64,000 nt of DNA from an uncultured Ruminococcus sp. (GCA_902800065.1 CADCDE010000002.1:1-64000), one strand, 5' to 3'; positions 1 to 8,099 are shown, counted from the stretch's first letter. Notes: generated from the sequence alone by a model not told the origin. Program-made: numbers and translations.

Positions 1-273
1 AATATCGTATACAACGGCGGTATCGGTTACAGATTCAATGCCGAGGGCAATCAGATTTCATACAAATGCCCCGTCAAGAAAGTTGTTACAATCAACTTCG
101 ACAGAAACAAGATAAAAAGCCTGCTTTCGGGCATTAATAAAAAATCCGACAGCATATCCACCGAGCTTGATAAATGCCTTATCAACTATGAGGTTGATTA
201 TACTCCGAAATTCGATGTAAACGATACTTTCCCGAGTGTCTTTGAAAGCTATCTCAAAGGTCAGCTCAATTAA
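1..273 (+). CDS. Hypothetical protein, C-terminal 90 residues (5' end outside window)
   Basis: An open frame runs from the first base to a TAA at 271-273 and encodes 90 residues. The segment has a short glycine-containing start, a CPVKK stretch and a lysine/serine-rich helical middle (around KIKSLLSGINKKSD), and it ends in an aromatic and acidic tail (FPSVFESYLKGQLN). I do not recognise the family from this fragment. There are no membrane segments. The next 300 bases on the same strand hold only a hairpin and repeat sequence, so this is probably the last gene of its transcription unit. Codon use matches the neighbouring genes. Confidence 0.6.
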   Translation, partial: NIVYNGGIGYRFNAEGNQISYKCPVKKVVTINFDRNKIKSLLSGINKKSDSISTELDKCLINYEVDYTPKFDVNDTFPSVFESYLKGQLN

Positions 274-320
274 ATTCCGCTTACAAGTTTTTGTTTTTCA
301 TATTTGATACTCCTTATTGT

Positions 321-369
321 TTTTATCGTGTGAGTAAGCCTCCGCCACCGCTTACTCACGCAGATAAAA
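321..369. repeat. Imperfect palindrome (17-bp hairpin)
   Basis: GTGAGTAAGC (330-339) pairs exactly with GCTTACTCAC (350-359) around a 10-nt loop. Outside a small internal loop, TTTTATC (321-327) pairs with GATAAAA (363-369). Neither strand has a clear T-run after the stem, so it is not a standard intrinsic terminator, although it sits about 50 bases past the stop of the first gene. Confidence 0.6.
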
Positions 370-427
370 GCACACATGATTACAAGAGTTTTTTCATGAA
401 GAAGACTCCTTTCATAATATGGGTTAA

Positions 428-477
428 AGAGTGGGAAGCAGAAAAATACTTCTCACTCCTGACTCCACACTCCTAAC
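428..477. repeat. Family B dispersed palindrome, copy 1
   Basis: AGAGTGGGAAG (428-438) is followed by CTTCTCACTC (449-458) and then by ACTCCACACTCCTAAC. It is one of five places in the window with the same purine-rich/pyrimidine-rich arms (others near 10586, 21315, 22932 and 56243). It lies in a gene-free gap. Confidence 0.55.
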
Positions 478-479
478 TT

Positions 480-740
480 TTTTCGGTTGTGTGCGGTGTG
501 GCAGGGGATAAGAGGATATTGAAGTCGGTTCAGATGCAGATGAACTGTAATGCTGCATATCTTTCTTCGGAAAGTTCAGCCGTTTGGCTTTTTTGTGGAA
601 TTTTTTTACAGATTTGCGTTCAGCCTTTCGTTCAGCCGTATTTCGCAAATTCCGACTCCCGCTTTTATCGCTGTTTCTTCAGTTCGATAAATCGTCAGTA
701 CATCTCCATAGAATAGCCCTGATAAGGCTTTGTGACCATA
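480..740 (-). pseudogene. Possible decayed small gene downstream of the XRE regulator
   Basis: On the minus strand a protein-like reading starts with MVTKPYQGYSMEMY and continues RFIELKKQR, KRESEFAKYG and, after a frame change, AERKAERKSVKKFHKKAKR. It is broken by several in-frame stops (TGA, TAA) and at least one frame change. The charged helical character resembles short orphan genes often carried beside XRE regulators on integrative elements; that resemblance is from memory and was not checked. No intact frame exists. It could instead be chance reading of non-coding DNA. Confidence 0.3.
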
Positions 741-744
741 TCAT

Positions 745-1158
745 TTAAATTTTTTGCTGGACATTTTGTCCAAACACTGTGCTTGGCAGAGTCGGAAATT
801 TCGGTTTCGGGCTTTGGGCAGGTACAAAAATTGATTGAGATATTTTCATGCTCCTGACACATCGCAGACAGCCGAATATAAAAAAACAATGAGCAGGCTC
901 TGAAGCCTGCTCATCTTTATAGTTTTGTTTGGTGGAAACGAGTATTGCTTCCATTGGTACATCCAAAAGCACACTCAATGCCAATAAATTGTCAACGGTC
1001 GGTAAGCTCTTGCCCTGCTGCCATTTGTAGATAGCCTGCGGTTCCGAGAAGTTGAAGAACTCCTGGAGATCTTTGACGGTCAAGCCTCGAGCCTTACGCA
1101 GTCTTATGATATTTTTGCCTGTTGCGGTAAGGTCGATTGTCGGAAAGTAATTATACAT
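745..1158 (-). CDS. XRE-family helix-turn-helix regulator with readthrough C-terminus
   Basis: A 137-residue frame. Residues about 14-70 form a Cro/C1-type helix-turn-helix domain (GKNIIRLRKARGLTVKDLQ, then FNFSEPQAIYKWQQGKSLP and NLLALSVLLDVP), so it is a DNA-binding regulator of unknown target. A ribosome binding site (GGAGGGA) precedes the ATG. The domain ends near residue 80 (ILVSTKQ). The remaining 55 or so residues are low quality, cysteine-rich and encoded across a textbook terminator hairpin at 889-914. The natural stop was therefore probably lost or frameshifted. Degraded coding sequence follows on the same strand, which suggests a remnant of a small mobile element. Confidence 0.7.
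   Translation of the reverse strand: MYNYFPTIDLTATGKNIIRLRKARGLTVKDLQEFFNFSEPQAIYKWQQGKSLPTVDNLLALSVLLDVPMEAILVSTKQNYKDEQASEPAHCFFIFGCLRCVRSMKISQSIFVPAQSPKPKFPTLPSTVFGQNVQQKI
879..914 (-). terminator. Intrinsic terminator inside the XRE reading frame
   Basis: A perfect 11-bp stem (889-899 with 904-914) around the loop CTGA is followed, on the minus strand, by TGTTTTTTT. It lies within the 3' part of the XRE frame, just after the end of the recognisable domain. Confidence 0.75.
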
Positions 1159-1261
1159 AAGCTTATCCCTCCATTATTTAATTGTCAGTGTTTGTTCTTT
1201 TTTTGTGTGAGATGTACTTCTAATAATAATACATTCCGACAGAAAATTCAAGGGCTTTACA

Positions 1262-1306
1262 TAAAAAGACAAAAGTTCTCCCGAAATTACAAAAGCTTCG
1301 GGAGAA
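1262..1306 (-). terminator. Intrinsic terminator after the membrane-anchored hypothetical gene
   Basis: TTCTCCCGA (1276-1284) pairs with TCGGGAGAA (1298-1306). On the minus strand the stem is followed by CTTTTGTCTTTTT. It sits 20 bases beyond the stop of the minus-strand gene that ends at 1327. Confidence 0.75.
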
Positions 1307-1326
1307 TTTTGTATATAGTGATGACA

Positions 1327-2142
1327 TTAATTTGATAAACTTATATCGTTTACGGTATAATTGTAATAATACGGATCCAATGACACTGCATTTTGAGGAA
1401 CATAGTTTTTATCAGGCTGACCGTTGACGCTGACACCTGAATATATATTCATAATAAGGGATTTATGCTTTATATCGGTGAAGTAAAATTCAAAATTTCT
1501 GTATGGGGCTTTGTTGAAATATTCGTACAGAGCTTTAGCGGTTTCGGAATAATCATTGTTATTCTGAGATTTGTCCGAAATGGTGATATTTACCGAAATG
1601 TCAAGATGTTGAGCGACAGAGGTATCGGAGATGATATCTTCGTAATTTTCGTATGTCAAGGCATGATTGGTATACAATACATATTCAGGATCATATATCG
1701 AAACTTCAACGTCACACTTATTTGTCGGCAGATTATTTTGTTTGAGCTGAGCTTTTGTATATTTGGAGAAGCATTGTTCGATAAGATATTCATTTCGGGC
1801 ATAGTAACGTTTGTCGGTGACAGTTTTATTTGTGCCGTCATCATTTCCGACATATATCACGAAATCACTTTCATTTTTGTTTTTGTCCGAAAAGGTGTAT
1901 TCAACACCATATACATAGTCCTGAAACACGTTGTATCTTACACCGTCAATACTGTATTTTGAGATATTGTAATGGTCACCGTAGGTTTTGGCAACATAAT
2001 CTTCTGCATAGGGGTTTAAATTGCTCTCGGCATAAATTTGCGGAATTGATATTATCCCCACGACCATCAGCAATACTCCAATTATTATCGTTGAAAAGAT
2101 AAGTCCGAATATATATACAGACAATTTGTGTAAAAAAGACAT
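1327..2142 (-). CDS. Membrane-anchored hypothetical protein, 271 aa
   Basis: The N-terminus has one long hydrophobic segment (residues about 8-35, GLIFSTIIIGVLLMVVGIISI) after a short basic start. This fits a signal anchor or uncleaved signal peptide with the remaining 235 or so residues outside the cell. The outer part is rich in Tyr, Asn, Asp and Ser with many YxY patterns and no cysteine pair or catalytic motif I can name. The ATG follows AAGGAGTG at suitable spacing. It has its own terminator downstream and a family A repeat upstream, so it is probably monocistronic. Family not recognised; function unknown. Confidence 0.75.
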   Translation of the reverse strand: MSFLHKLSVYIFGLIFSTIIIGVLLMVVGIISIPQIYAESNLNPYAEDYVAKTYGDHYNISKYSIDGVRYNVFQDYVYGVEYTFSDKNKNESDFVIYVGNDDGTNKTVTDKRYYARNEYLIEQCFSKYTKAQLKQNNLPTNKCDVEVSIYDPEYVLYTNHALTYENYEDIISDTSVAQHLDISVNITISDKSQNNNDYSETAKALYEYFNKAPYRNFEFYFTDIKHKSLIMNIYSGVSVNGQPDKNYVPQNAVSLDPYYYNYTVNDISLSN

Positions 2143-2180
2143 TTTGACACTCCTTAATTATGTGAATTTAAAATTTTTCC

Positions 2181-2284
2181 TGTCATTCTGAGGAATGATA
2201 GTGACGAAGAATCTTTCAAAGATTCCTCGCTTCGCTCGGAATGACAAGTTTTTTCGGAATGACAAGTTTTTTCGGAATGACAAG
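2181..2284. repeat. Family A dispersed palindrome, copy 1, with tandem tail
   Basis: TGTCATTCTGAGGAATGATAG... (2181 on) pairs with GGAATGACA (2238-2246). Its right end is extended by about 2.6 tandem copies of an 18-nt unit CGGAATGACAAGTTTTTT (2237-2284), so the palindrome end itself has been duplicated. It lies between two minus-strand genes, immediately after the stop side of the FemAB gene. Confidence 0.85.
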
Positions 2285-2286
2285 CA

Positions 2287-3363
2287 TTAAATATCACGGT
2301 GCATGAAAGTTTTGGCAGCCCATTTCAGAAATTTGTATTTTGGCTTTGAGGGAATGTAATTGAATTCACCGAGATATTTTTCGGCATAGCCGTTGAAGCC
2401 CTTTTTGAATTTGTAGACACCGTAATTTGAGTGAGTTTCGTCATCATAGTGAGGTACGCCCATGAAGTCGTATATATCACAGCCTGTTTCAACAGCCCAT
2501 TGTATCATCGTCCACTGCATGAGATGATTTGGCATTAAATTTCTGTGACCGTTGCCCGAAGCACCATAGAGATAGCTTACACGCTTTGCATAATTGATGT
2601 CCAACGCACCCGAAATAGGTTCACCGTCAGGGGCATAGCACATATATAATCTTGCGTGTTCGCCGAGAGCGTCCATCATATTCGCAAAATATTCTTTGGA
2701 ACGGATATGAAAGCCGTCACGCTCACCTGTTTCTTTCATGAGCATACAGAAATCATCTAATTTTTCCTTGCCGTAAGCCTTGCAGGTAACGCCCTTTCTT
2801 TCGGCTACACGGATATTGTATCTCCATTTTGAGTGGAATCCGTTGAAAACTTCTTCCGCAGTCTTACCTGATATATTCAGCATATAATTTTTCAGACTCT
2901 GCACAGTGACATCCTCGGAGATATCGGGATCATATTCAAATCCGAGTGCCTTGAAATTTTTAATGACTTCAAGGCTTTTATTTTTGTCAAAGGAAAAATT
3001 TTCTTCTTCTGTGACCTGTTCATAGTGAGGTATCATTGGATCAATCTTCAGCATATAGGCATGATGTTTTTTTGCAACTTTTTTGGCTTTTTCAAGCAGT
3101 TCGGTTAAAGTTTCCTTGTCGTTACAGTCACATACAGGACCTCTTGTTGAATATGCGAAGGTTGAATTGATAACGGGCAGTTTTTTGAAAAGTATCTGCA
3201 TAGCAGCTTTTATATTGCCTTCATTGTCGTATACAGCGACCACTTCACTGTCCCAGCCGACCTTTGCATCAGCCCATTTTGATGACTGTGTGAAACTTCC
3301 ATAAGGACTGTTTGAAACGAACTCCTCATATTTTTGTATATCAACTTTATTATCTTTTGCCAT
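2287..3363 (-). CDS. FemAB/MurM-family aminoacyltransferase (peptidoglycan cross-bridge type)
   Basis: 358 residues, the usual size of FemX/FemAB proteins without a long coiled-coil arm. Family-typical features are the N-terminal FTQSSKWADAK and VAVYDNEGNIKAAMQILFKKLP strands, KIDPMIPHY in the middle, and the second acetyltransferase-like lobe with GEPISGALDINYAKRVSYLYGASG and LMQWTMIQWAVETGCDIYDFMGVPH. Members move an amino acid from aminoacyl-tRNA to lipid II or a related precursor at the inner membrane face. Which amino acid is used cannot be read from sequence. GGAGGG lies just upstream of the ATG. It stands alone between a family A repeat and a divergent promoter. Confidence 0.88.
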   Translation of the reverse strand: MAKDNKVDIQKYEEFVSNSPYGSFTQSSKWADAKVGWDSEVVAVYDNEGNIKAAMQILFKKLPVINSTFAYSTRGPVCDCNDKETLTELLEKAKKVAKKHHAYMLKIDPMIPHYEQVTEEENFSFDKNKSLEVIKNFKALGFEYDPDISEDVTVQSLKNYMLNISGKTAEEVFNGFHSKWRYNIRVAERKGVTCKAYGKEKLDDFCMLMKETGERDGFHIRSKEYFANMMDALGEHARLYMCYAPDGEPISGALDINYAKRVSYLYGASGNGHRNLMPNHLMQWTMIQWAVETGCDIYDFMGVPHYDDETHSNYGVYKFKKGFNGYAEKYLGEFNYIPSKPKYKFLKWAAKTFMHRDI

Positions 3364-3565
3364 TGGAAATACCCTCCGATTTTTCTTTTATTTTCAATCA
3401 CATATTATACACCAGATATTTTTTAATATCTATCCTTTTTTTGAAAATTGGCAAAGTTTATATATTTTTTGTATTTCGCTTGATTAAATTGAATATTATT
3501 ATTTGACGGGTAAAAATAATCCGATTTTTCTTTTTTGAAAATCGTTATTTTGCAATCAAATTTTG

Positions 3566-3594
3566 TTGACAAAATATTGTCAGGATAGTAAAAT
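3566..3594 (+). promoter_or_regulatory. Promoter of the XpaC-like/telA operon
   Basis: TTGACA (3566-3571), 17-nt spacer, TAAAAT (3589-3594). A second -10-like TATAAT at 3594-3599 would have a 22-nt spacer and is less likely. The first start codon is at 3634. Confidence 0.6.
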
Positions 3595-3633
3595 ATAATC
3601 ATAGTGATTACGATAAAGGAGGAAATAATAAAA

Positions 3634-4416
3634 ATGAAATTGGTAAAGCTCTTGTTTCTGAATGTAGGCATAATCGTTTTGAATATAGTTGTATTTTCAC
3701 AGGGACTCCTCGGCATACATATCGGCAAAAATCTCTTTTCTACAATAATAGGCGTTACGGTAATAGTTGCCAGCGTGATAGCTTTTATCTGGGGAAATAT
3801 ATCAATACTCTTTTCAAAGAAAAGGACTCCTGTTATCACTAACGGCAAAAAGAATAAAAATGATAATTCTGAGTCCACAAAGGCTCTTGCAGAAAATATA
3901 TCTGGCTTGAGCAAGCAGTGGAACAAAAAGACCTTTCGTGAAAACATCAACAATACCATGCAGCAGTATGGTAAAATGAAAGAACGTAACAAGGCTCTTG
4001 ATACTGTACTCTTACAGCATTTCCAGCCGTCTGAAATGTCATATACACGTTTCCGCAATATAATAGATTCGGTCAATGAACTCTTTAACGGCAATGTCGA
4101 AAAGATAGTCAACAGGATAGAGGTCTTTGATGAATCAGATTACAGAGTTATAATCTATAAAATAAAGAATGGCGGAGACAATCTTCCTGAGCAGGAAAAA
4201 CAAGTCCTCTACGATAAGCTGAATATCTATCTTGAGCATATAAACTATGTAAAAGAGCTTGTTGAGGCTAATGAAACCATCGTTCTTAAAATGGATAAAT
4301 TGTTGCTTGAACTTTCAAAGCTGAGTGCGGCTGATGAAAGTGATATAGAAAATATGTCGGCTATTCAGGATATAAATTCACTGATAGACCAGACAAAATT
4401 CTATAAGCAAAATTAA
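3634..4416 (+). CDS. Two-TM membrane protein next to TelA (XpaC-like by layout)
   Basis: 260 residues from the ATG at 3634, chosen because AAAGGAGG lies directly upstream; an upstream in-frame GTG has no such site. Residues about 4-22 and 30-50 are hydrophobic and form a helical hairpin, followed by a basic linker (FSKKRTP) and about 200 cytoplasmic residues. These are mostly charged helices, with KWNKKTFRENINNTMQQYGKMKER and a C-terminal YLEHINYVKELVEANETIVLKM coiled coil. The gene lies 66 bases before telA. In other Firmicutes telA is often preceded by xpaC-type proteins with this layout, so I infer a TelA partner. Sequence similarity to XpaC is not obvious by eye. Confidence 0.7.
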   Translation: MKLVKLLFLNVGIIVLNIVVFSQGLLGIHIGKNLFSTIIGVTVIVASVIAFIWGNISILFSKKRTPVITNGKKNKNDNSESTKALAENISGLSKQWNKKTFRENINNTMQQYGKMKERNKALDTVLLQHFQPSEMSYTRFRNIIDSVNELFNGNVEKIVNRIEVFDESDYRVIIYKIKNGGDNLPEQEKQVLYDKLNIYLEHINYVKELVEANETIVLKMDKLLLELSKLSAADESDIENMSAIQDINSLIDQTKFYKQN

Positions 4417-4482
4417 GTCTGAAAATTCCTTGGAATTTTTATAAATATTTTTTTACAATTACGAAAGTGAGGTTTTTTTAAA

Positions 4483-5670
4483 ATGGCAGGATTTTCAATG
4501 GACTTGGCAGACCTTGATGAAGTAAAAGAAAAAGAGGCGGAGGCGGTTGCCCCTACTCCCGAAGTCAAAGTTAAACTCGAAAAGGCGGCTGATGCCAATA
4601 CAAATAATTTGATGACATTCGACCTTGATTCGCTCCAGGAAAGACGTGACATTATTACATCAATAGATACTTTCGGCAAGGATATTGTTGAGAAGTCCAC
4701 TCAGAAAAATGATATGCTCAATGTACGTCTCGGTGACCTCAGTAAAATGGGAAGTGAAAACGGTGCAGTTGTAAGTGGTCTTTCTGAACTCTCTCTGCAG
4801 ATGAAAGACCTTGACCCCTCGGGTATTGACTTCACCAAAAGAGGAGTTTTCGGAAAGCTCTTTAATCCGGCGAGAGCATATTTCACAAAGTATGAGAGGG
4901 CAGACGCTATTATTGCAAAGACTATGGATTCACTCAGCGAAGGCAAAAAAGTCCTCAAAAATGACAATACTACTCTTGAAATTGAGCAAATGGCTCTGCG
5001 TGACCTGACCAAAAAACTCGGTCAGCAGATTGAAATGGGTACTCAGATGGACGAATCAATTTCAGCGGCTATCGAAAAGGCAAAAACTGAAAATGTTGAC
5101 GAAGAAAGAATAAAGTTTATCGAAGAAGAAGTGCTTTTCCCGCTTCGTCAGAAGGTTATGGATATGCAGCAGATGCAGGCTGTAAATATGCAGGGTATAG
5201 TTGCCATGGAAATAGTAAGAAGAAACAACAAAGAGCTTATTCGTGCAGTTGAGAGAGCTGAAAATGTTACAGTATCTGCACTGAAGATAGCTGTTACAGT
5301 TGCAAGTGCATTGTACAATCAGAAGATAGTCCTCGAAAAAGTAAACGCTGTAAACGAAGCTACCAACAAGCTTATCGGTGCTACTTCAAAAATGCTCAAG
5401 GATCAGGGTGCAAGCATTCAGCAGCAGGCTATGGAAGCAAGCGTTTCAGTTGATACTCTCAAGGAGGCTTTTGCAAATACATTTGAGGCACTCGATGCAG
5501 TAAGCAGCTACAAGTCAAAGGCACTTCCTCAGATGAAGGATACTATTGCACAGTTCCGTGAGCTTGCTGATGAAGGCGAGAAGCGTATACAGAAAATGGA
5601 AGCTACCGAAGAAAAGAAACGTCAGATGCTTGAGGGCGGTGGTGATCCCATCAAAAAACTCAACAGCTGA
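4483..5670 (+). CDS. telA: TelA-family toxic anion resistance protein
   Basis: 395 residues, the usual size for TelA/KlaA/YceH proteins. The family core is clear: the RGVFGKLFNPARAYFTKYERADAII block (residues about 117-145), a long helical middle with QIEMGTQMDESISAAIEKA and the signature MQQMQAVNMQGIVAMEIVRRNNKELIRAVERAENVTVSALKIAVTVASAL, followed by SYKSKALPQMKDTI. It is all helical, has no membrane segment and is presumably cytoplasmic. TelA proteins accompany TerD genes in tellurite and envelope-stress cassettes; their biochemical role is not settled. Here TelA is separated from the TerD block by two unrelated-looking genes. RBS AAAGTGAGG precedes the ATG. Confidence 0.92.
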   Translation: MAGFSMDLADLDEVKEKEAEAVAPTPEVKVKLEKAADANTNNLMTFDLDSLQERRDIITSIDTFGKDIVEKSTQKNDMLNVRLGDLSKMGSENGAVVSGLSELSLQMKDLDPSGIDFTKRGVFGKLFNPARAYFTKYERADAIIAKTMDSLSEGKKVLKNDNTTLEIEQMALRDLTKKLGQQIEMGTQMDESISAAIEKAKTENVDEERIKFIEEEVLFPLRQKVMDMQQMQAVNMQGIVAMEIVRRNNKELIRAVERAENVTVSALKIAVTVASALYNQKIVLEKVNAVNEATNKLIGATSKMLKDQGASIQQQAMEASVSVDTLKEAFANTFEALDAVSSYKSKALPQMKDTIAQFRELADEGEKRIQKMEATEEKKRQMLEGGGDPIKKLNS

Positions 5671-5700
5671 TTACATAAAATTAACAATCAGCAATGTATT

Positions 5701-5745
5701 AAAGACCGAAATTGTCGTGATAAAACGGCAGTTTCGGTCTTTTTT
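5701..5745 (+). terminator. Intrinsic terminator after telA
   Basis: AAAGACCGAAA (5701-5711) pairs with TTTCGGTCTTT, with extra pairing TTGTCG/CGGCAG inside, followed by a T-run to 5745. It closes the XpaC-like/telA unit before the TTG start at 5766. Confidence 0.8.
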
Positions 5746-5765
5746 CTGGAAAGGGGGTTACAGAT

Positions 5766-6140
5766 TTGAAAAATAAAAGATTGTTTTATGGCATAGCATT
5801 TGCCGTATTGGTTATTATTGAATTTATCATAGGAATTTTTGTGCATGACGGATTTATCCGACCATATTTGGGAGATATTATAGTTGTAATTGCGATATAC
5901 GCTTTTGTTAGAATAATAATTCCCGAAAAATATGTATTACTGCCCTTGATTATATTTGTATTTTCAGTAATTGTCGAATTATTGCAGGAAATACATATTG
6001 TGGATATTATTGGAATACAAAACCATTTTTTAAGGGTACTTATCGGCACTTCGTTTGACTGGAAAGATATTTTGTGTTATGCTGTCGGCTGTTTGATACT
6101 TGGAATATACGAAATTGTTTTAAGAAAGAACAAAAAATGA
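5766..6140 (+). CDS. DUF2809-type small membrane protein
   Basis: 124 residues starting at TTG 5766 after an AAGGGGG ribosome binding site. Four hydrophobic segments (about 5-25, 36-53, 58-75, 97-118) make it an integral membrane protein. RPYLGDIIVV near residue 32, VIVELLQ near 76, and LIGTSFDWKDILCYAVGC near 95-112 match the conserved pattern of the DUF2809 family as I recall it. Function is unknown. It lies between the telA terminator and the transporter gene, and no ribosomal or stress motif links it to either. Confidence 0.75.
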   Translation: MKNKRLFYGIAFAVLVIIEFIIGIFVHDGFIRPYLGDIIVVIAIYAFVRIIIPEKYVLLPLIIFVFSVIVELLQEIHIVDIIGIQNHFLRVLIGTSFDWKDILCYAVGCLILGIYEIVLRKNKK

Positions 6141-6275
6141 CATATTTTTAAATATAATTCTTTTTTCTATTGAAAATATATGACGTGGTGTGATATAATA
6201 ACTTCTAATTGTTTACCGATATATTAAATCAAATTGGTAAATGATGCTAAAAAATTTAATAGGAGCGTGTTTTCT

Positions 6276-7799
6276 ATGGAGAAAAGAAGCCAGTGGGGAT
6301 CGAGATTTACATTTATCCTCGCTGCAATCGGTTCAGCCGTTGGTCTCGGCAATGCGTGGAGATTCCCGGGACTTGCCGCAAAGCATGGCGGTGGTACATT
6401 CCTGCTTGTATATCTTATTGCAATGGTCGTGATGGGTATACCGCTCTTGATGATGGAGATTTCCATTTCAAGAAAATTCCGCAAGGGTGCTATCGAGTCG
6501 ATGCGTGGTATCAACAAAAAGGCTGAGTTTATCGGCTGGGCGGCTACAAGCAATGCCTTTGTCATCGTATGCTACTATGCAGTCGTATTTGCATGGGTAA
6601 TCCTCATGTTTGTCAATTCATGGCAGTTTGCAGGCATGACGGGCAATTCCGAAAAGGCAGCAGGACTGTTCTTTGAACTGTCAAAAACAACAGGTGCTAT
6701 TGAGGGAACGGATATCCCTGGAGAAGTACTTTTATGTACTCTCATTGCATGGGGACTGATATTCTACTGTATCAGAAACGGTGCAAGCTCTGTCGGAAAA
6801 GTTGTTAAATTCACGGTATTTGCCCCTGTTGTTCTTCTTTTGATAATGGCAATAAAGGGCTGTACGATGCCCGGTGCAGGCGAAGGCTTGGCTGTTTTCT
6901 TTGTACCTGACTTAAAGGCATTTGCAGACCCGTCACTTTGGGTCGATGCTATCGGTCAGGTATTTTACAGCCTTTCAATTATGATGGCTATAATGTTCGC
7001 ATACGGTTCATATCTCGGAGATGATGCAAATATTGCAATGGACGCTGTTATCATAGCTTTCTCGGATATGGCTATAAGCATTCTTTCGGGTATCGTTATG
7101 TTCTCGACAATGGGCGGTACAGGTATGCTCGACAAAGTCACTGCAAGCGGTATTGGAACAGCATTTGTCGTATATCCGCAGGCAATAGTTAATCTTACAG
7201 ATATAGGCTGGCTAAATGCAGTATTCGGTGCAATATTCTATCTGATGCTCATAACACTTGCAATAGACTCAGCATTCTCGATAGTTGAGGGTGTATCAGC
7301 GGCTGTTGCGGATAAATTCCACTTGCAGCCAAAAAAAGTTACTATTTCGGTTTGTGCAATATGTGGTCTTATCTCAATCATATTCACAACTCAGGCAGGG
7401 CTTGCATGGCTCGATATAGTTGATAACTGGACCAATCAGATAAATCTTATACTTATAGGCGTTCTTGAATGTATTGCTATCGGCTGGACATTCAGCCTTA
7501 AAAAAGTTCTTACCGAGGTCAACAGGAATACAAAGAAATTCAAGACACCTTATTGGTGGTTCGCTTATTCTATAAAATTCGTATCACCGATATTGCTTAT
7601 TGCCCTGTTCGTATGGAACATGGTAGACCTTTTCGGAGCAAAGGGCGGCAGCTACGGCGGTTATCCGATATGGTCACAGGTCGCTGCAGGCTGGGTAGTT
7701 TCGGCACTTGTATTTGCCAGCGGATTCTTCGCACGACTTATCATAAACGAGAAAAAGAAAAAGGGCTTTGTTGAAGACGAGGTCATCTGGAAAGACTAA
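6276..7799 (+). CDS. Neurotransmitter:sodium symporter (NSS/SLC6) family amino-acid transporter
   Basis: 507 residues with about 12 hydrophobic segments, matching the LeuT/MhsT family. The N-terminus carries the hallmark sodium-site region GSRFTFILAAIGSAVGLGNAWRFPGLAAKHGGGTFLLVYL (TM1 and the start of TM2), and LAIDSAFSIVEGVSAAVADKF corresponds to the TM8 sodium-binding region. Such proteins import amino acids with sodium; the specificity here is unknown. The ATG at 6276 is preferred because AGGAGCG precedes it; in-frame codons upstream lack a ribosome binding site. A terminator at 7966-8009 ends the unit before the ter promoter. Confidence 0.92.
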   Translation: MEKRSQWGSRFTFILAAIGSAVGLGNAWRFPGLAAKHGGGTFLLVYLIAMVVMGIPLLMMEISISRKFRKGAIESMRGINKKAEFIGWAATSNAFVIVCYYAVVFAWVILMFVNSWQFAGMTGNSEKAAGLFFELSKTTGAIEGTDIPGEVLLCTLIAWGLIFYCIRNGASSVGKVVKFTVFAPVVLLLIMAIKGCTMPGAGEGLAVFFVPDLKAFADPSLWVDAIGQVFYSLSIMMAIMFAYGSYLGDDANIAMDAVIIAFSDMAISILSGIVMFSTMGGTGMLDKVTASGIGTAFVVYPQAIVNLTDIGWLNAVFGAIFYLMLITLAIDSAFSIVEGVSAAVADKFHLQPKKVTISVCAICGLISIIFTTQAGLAWLDIVDNWTNQINLILIGVLECIAIGWTFSLKKVLTEVNRNTKKFKTPYWWFAYSIKFVSPILLIALFVWNMVDLFGAKGGSYGGYPIWSQVAAGWVVSALVFASGFFARLIINEKKKKGFVEDEVIWKD

Positions 7800-7824
7800 T
7801 ATGTTGTAAAGTCCAATTCTTTTA

Positions 7825-7890
7825 TGTCATTCTGAGGAGCGAAAGCAACGAAGAATCTTTTAAAGATTCCTCACTACGTTCGGAATGACA
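7825..7890. repeat. Family A dispersed palindrome, copy 2
   Basis: TGTCATTCTGAGGAGCGAAAG at the left and GGAATGACA at the right, with inner GAAGAATCTTTTAAAGATTCCTC. The left flank (TTGTAAAGTCCAATT) matches the flank of copy 7 read on the minus strand. It lies just past the transporter stop codon. Confidence 0.85.
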
Positions 7891-7965
7891 CACTCAATTT
7901 CATCATTGTTAAAATATTTTTTAGTTACATCGAACTCACGTTAACAAGGTACTGATATTTTTCAC

Positions 7966-8009
7966 AGGGAAACATGAAATTATTTTTTTCATGTTTCCTT
8001 GTTTTTTTG
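7966..8009 (+). terminator. Intrinsic terminator before the ter operon
   Basis: AGGGAAACATGAAA (7966-7979) pairs over 14 bp with TTTCATGTTTCCTT (7987-8000), followed by GTTTTTTT. It separates the transporter transcript from the ter promoter that follows. Confidence 0.85.
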
Positions 8010-8017
8010 TGGCTGTA

Positions 8018-8046
8018 TTGACAAATTAGACAAGATTAAGTATAAT
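8018..8046 (+). promoter_or_regulatory. Promoter of the ter operon
   Basis: TTGACA (8018-8023), exactly 17 nt, TATAAT (8041-8046): a full consensus housekeeping promoter. The start of transcription would be near 8053, giving a leader of about 45 nt before the first terD. No operator-like repeat is visible, so the sequence suggests strong expression rather than stress-only use. Confidence 0.8.
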
Positions 8047-8099
8047 TATTAATAATAAAAGGCTATAATATATATAAAGAAAGTGAGGAAACTTCAAAA

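Noticed and set aside
291-716. Short plus-strand frames in the gap after the first gene
   Set aside because: No ribosome binding sites and translations dominated by repeat and hairpin sequence.
1465-1962. Long plus-strand open frame opposite the membrane-anchored gene
   Set aside because: Valine/isoleucine/phenylalanine-rich shadow of the minus-strand gene, without ribosome binding site.
3423-4112. Minus-strand frame opposite the XpaC-like gene
   Set aside because: The plus-strand frame has a good site, membrane segments and operon position; the opposite frame has none.
6276-7799. The NSS transporter as part of the ter system
   Set aside because: It is closed off by terminators or repeats on the side of the ter promoter and belongs to a family with no known link; adjacency alone is not enough.
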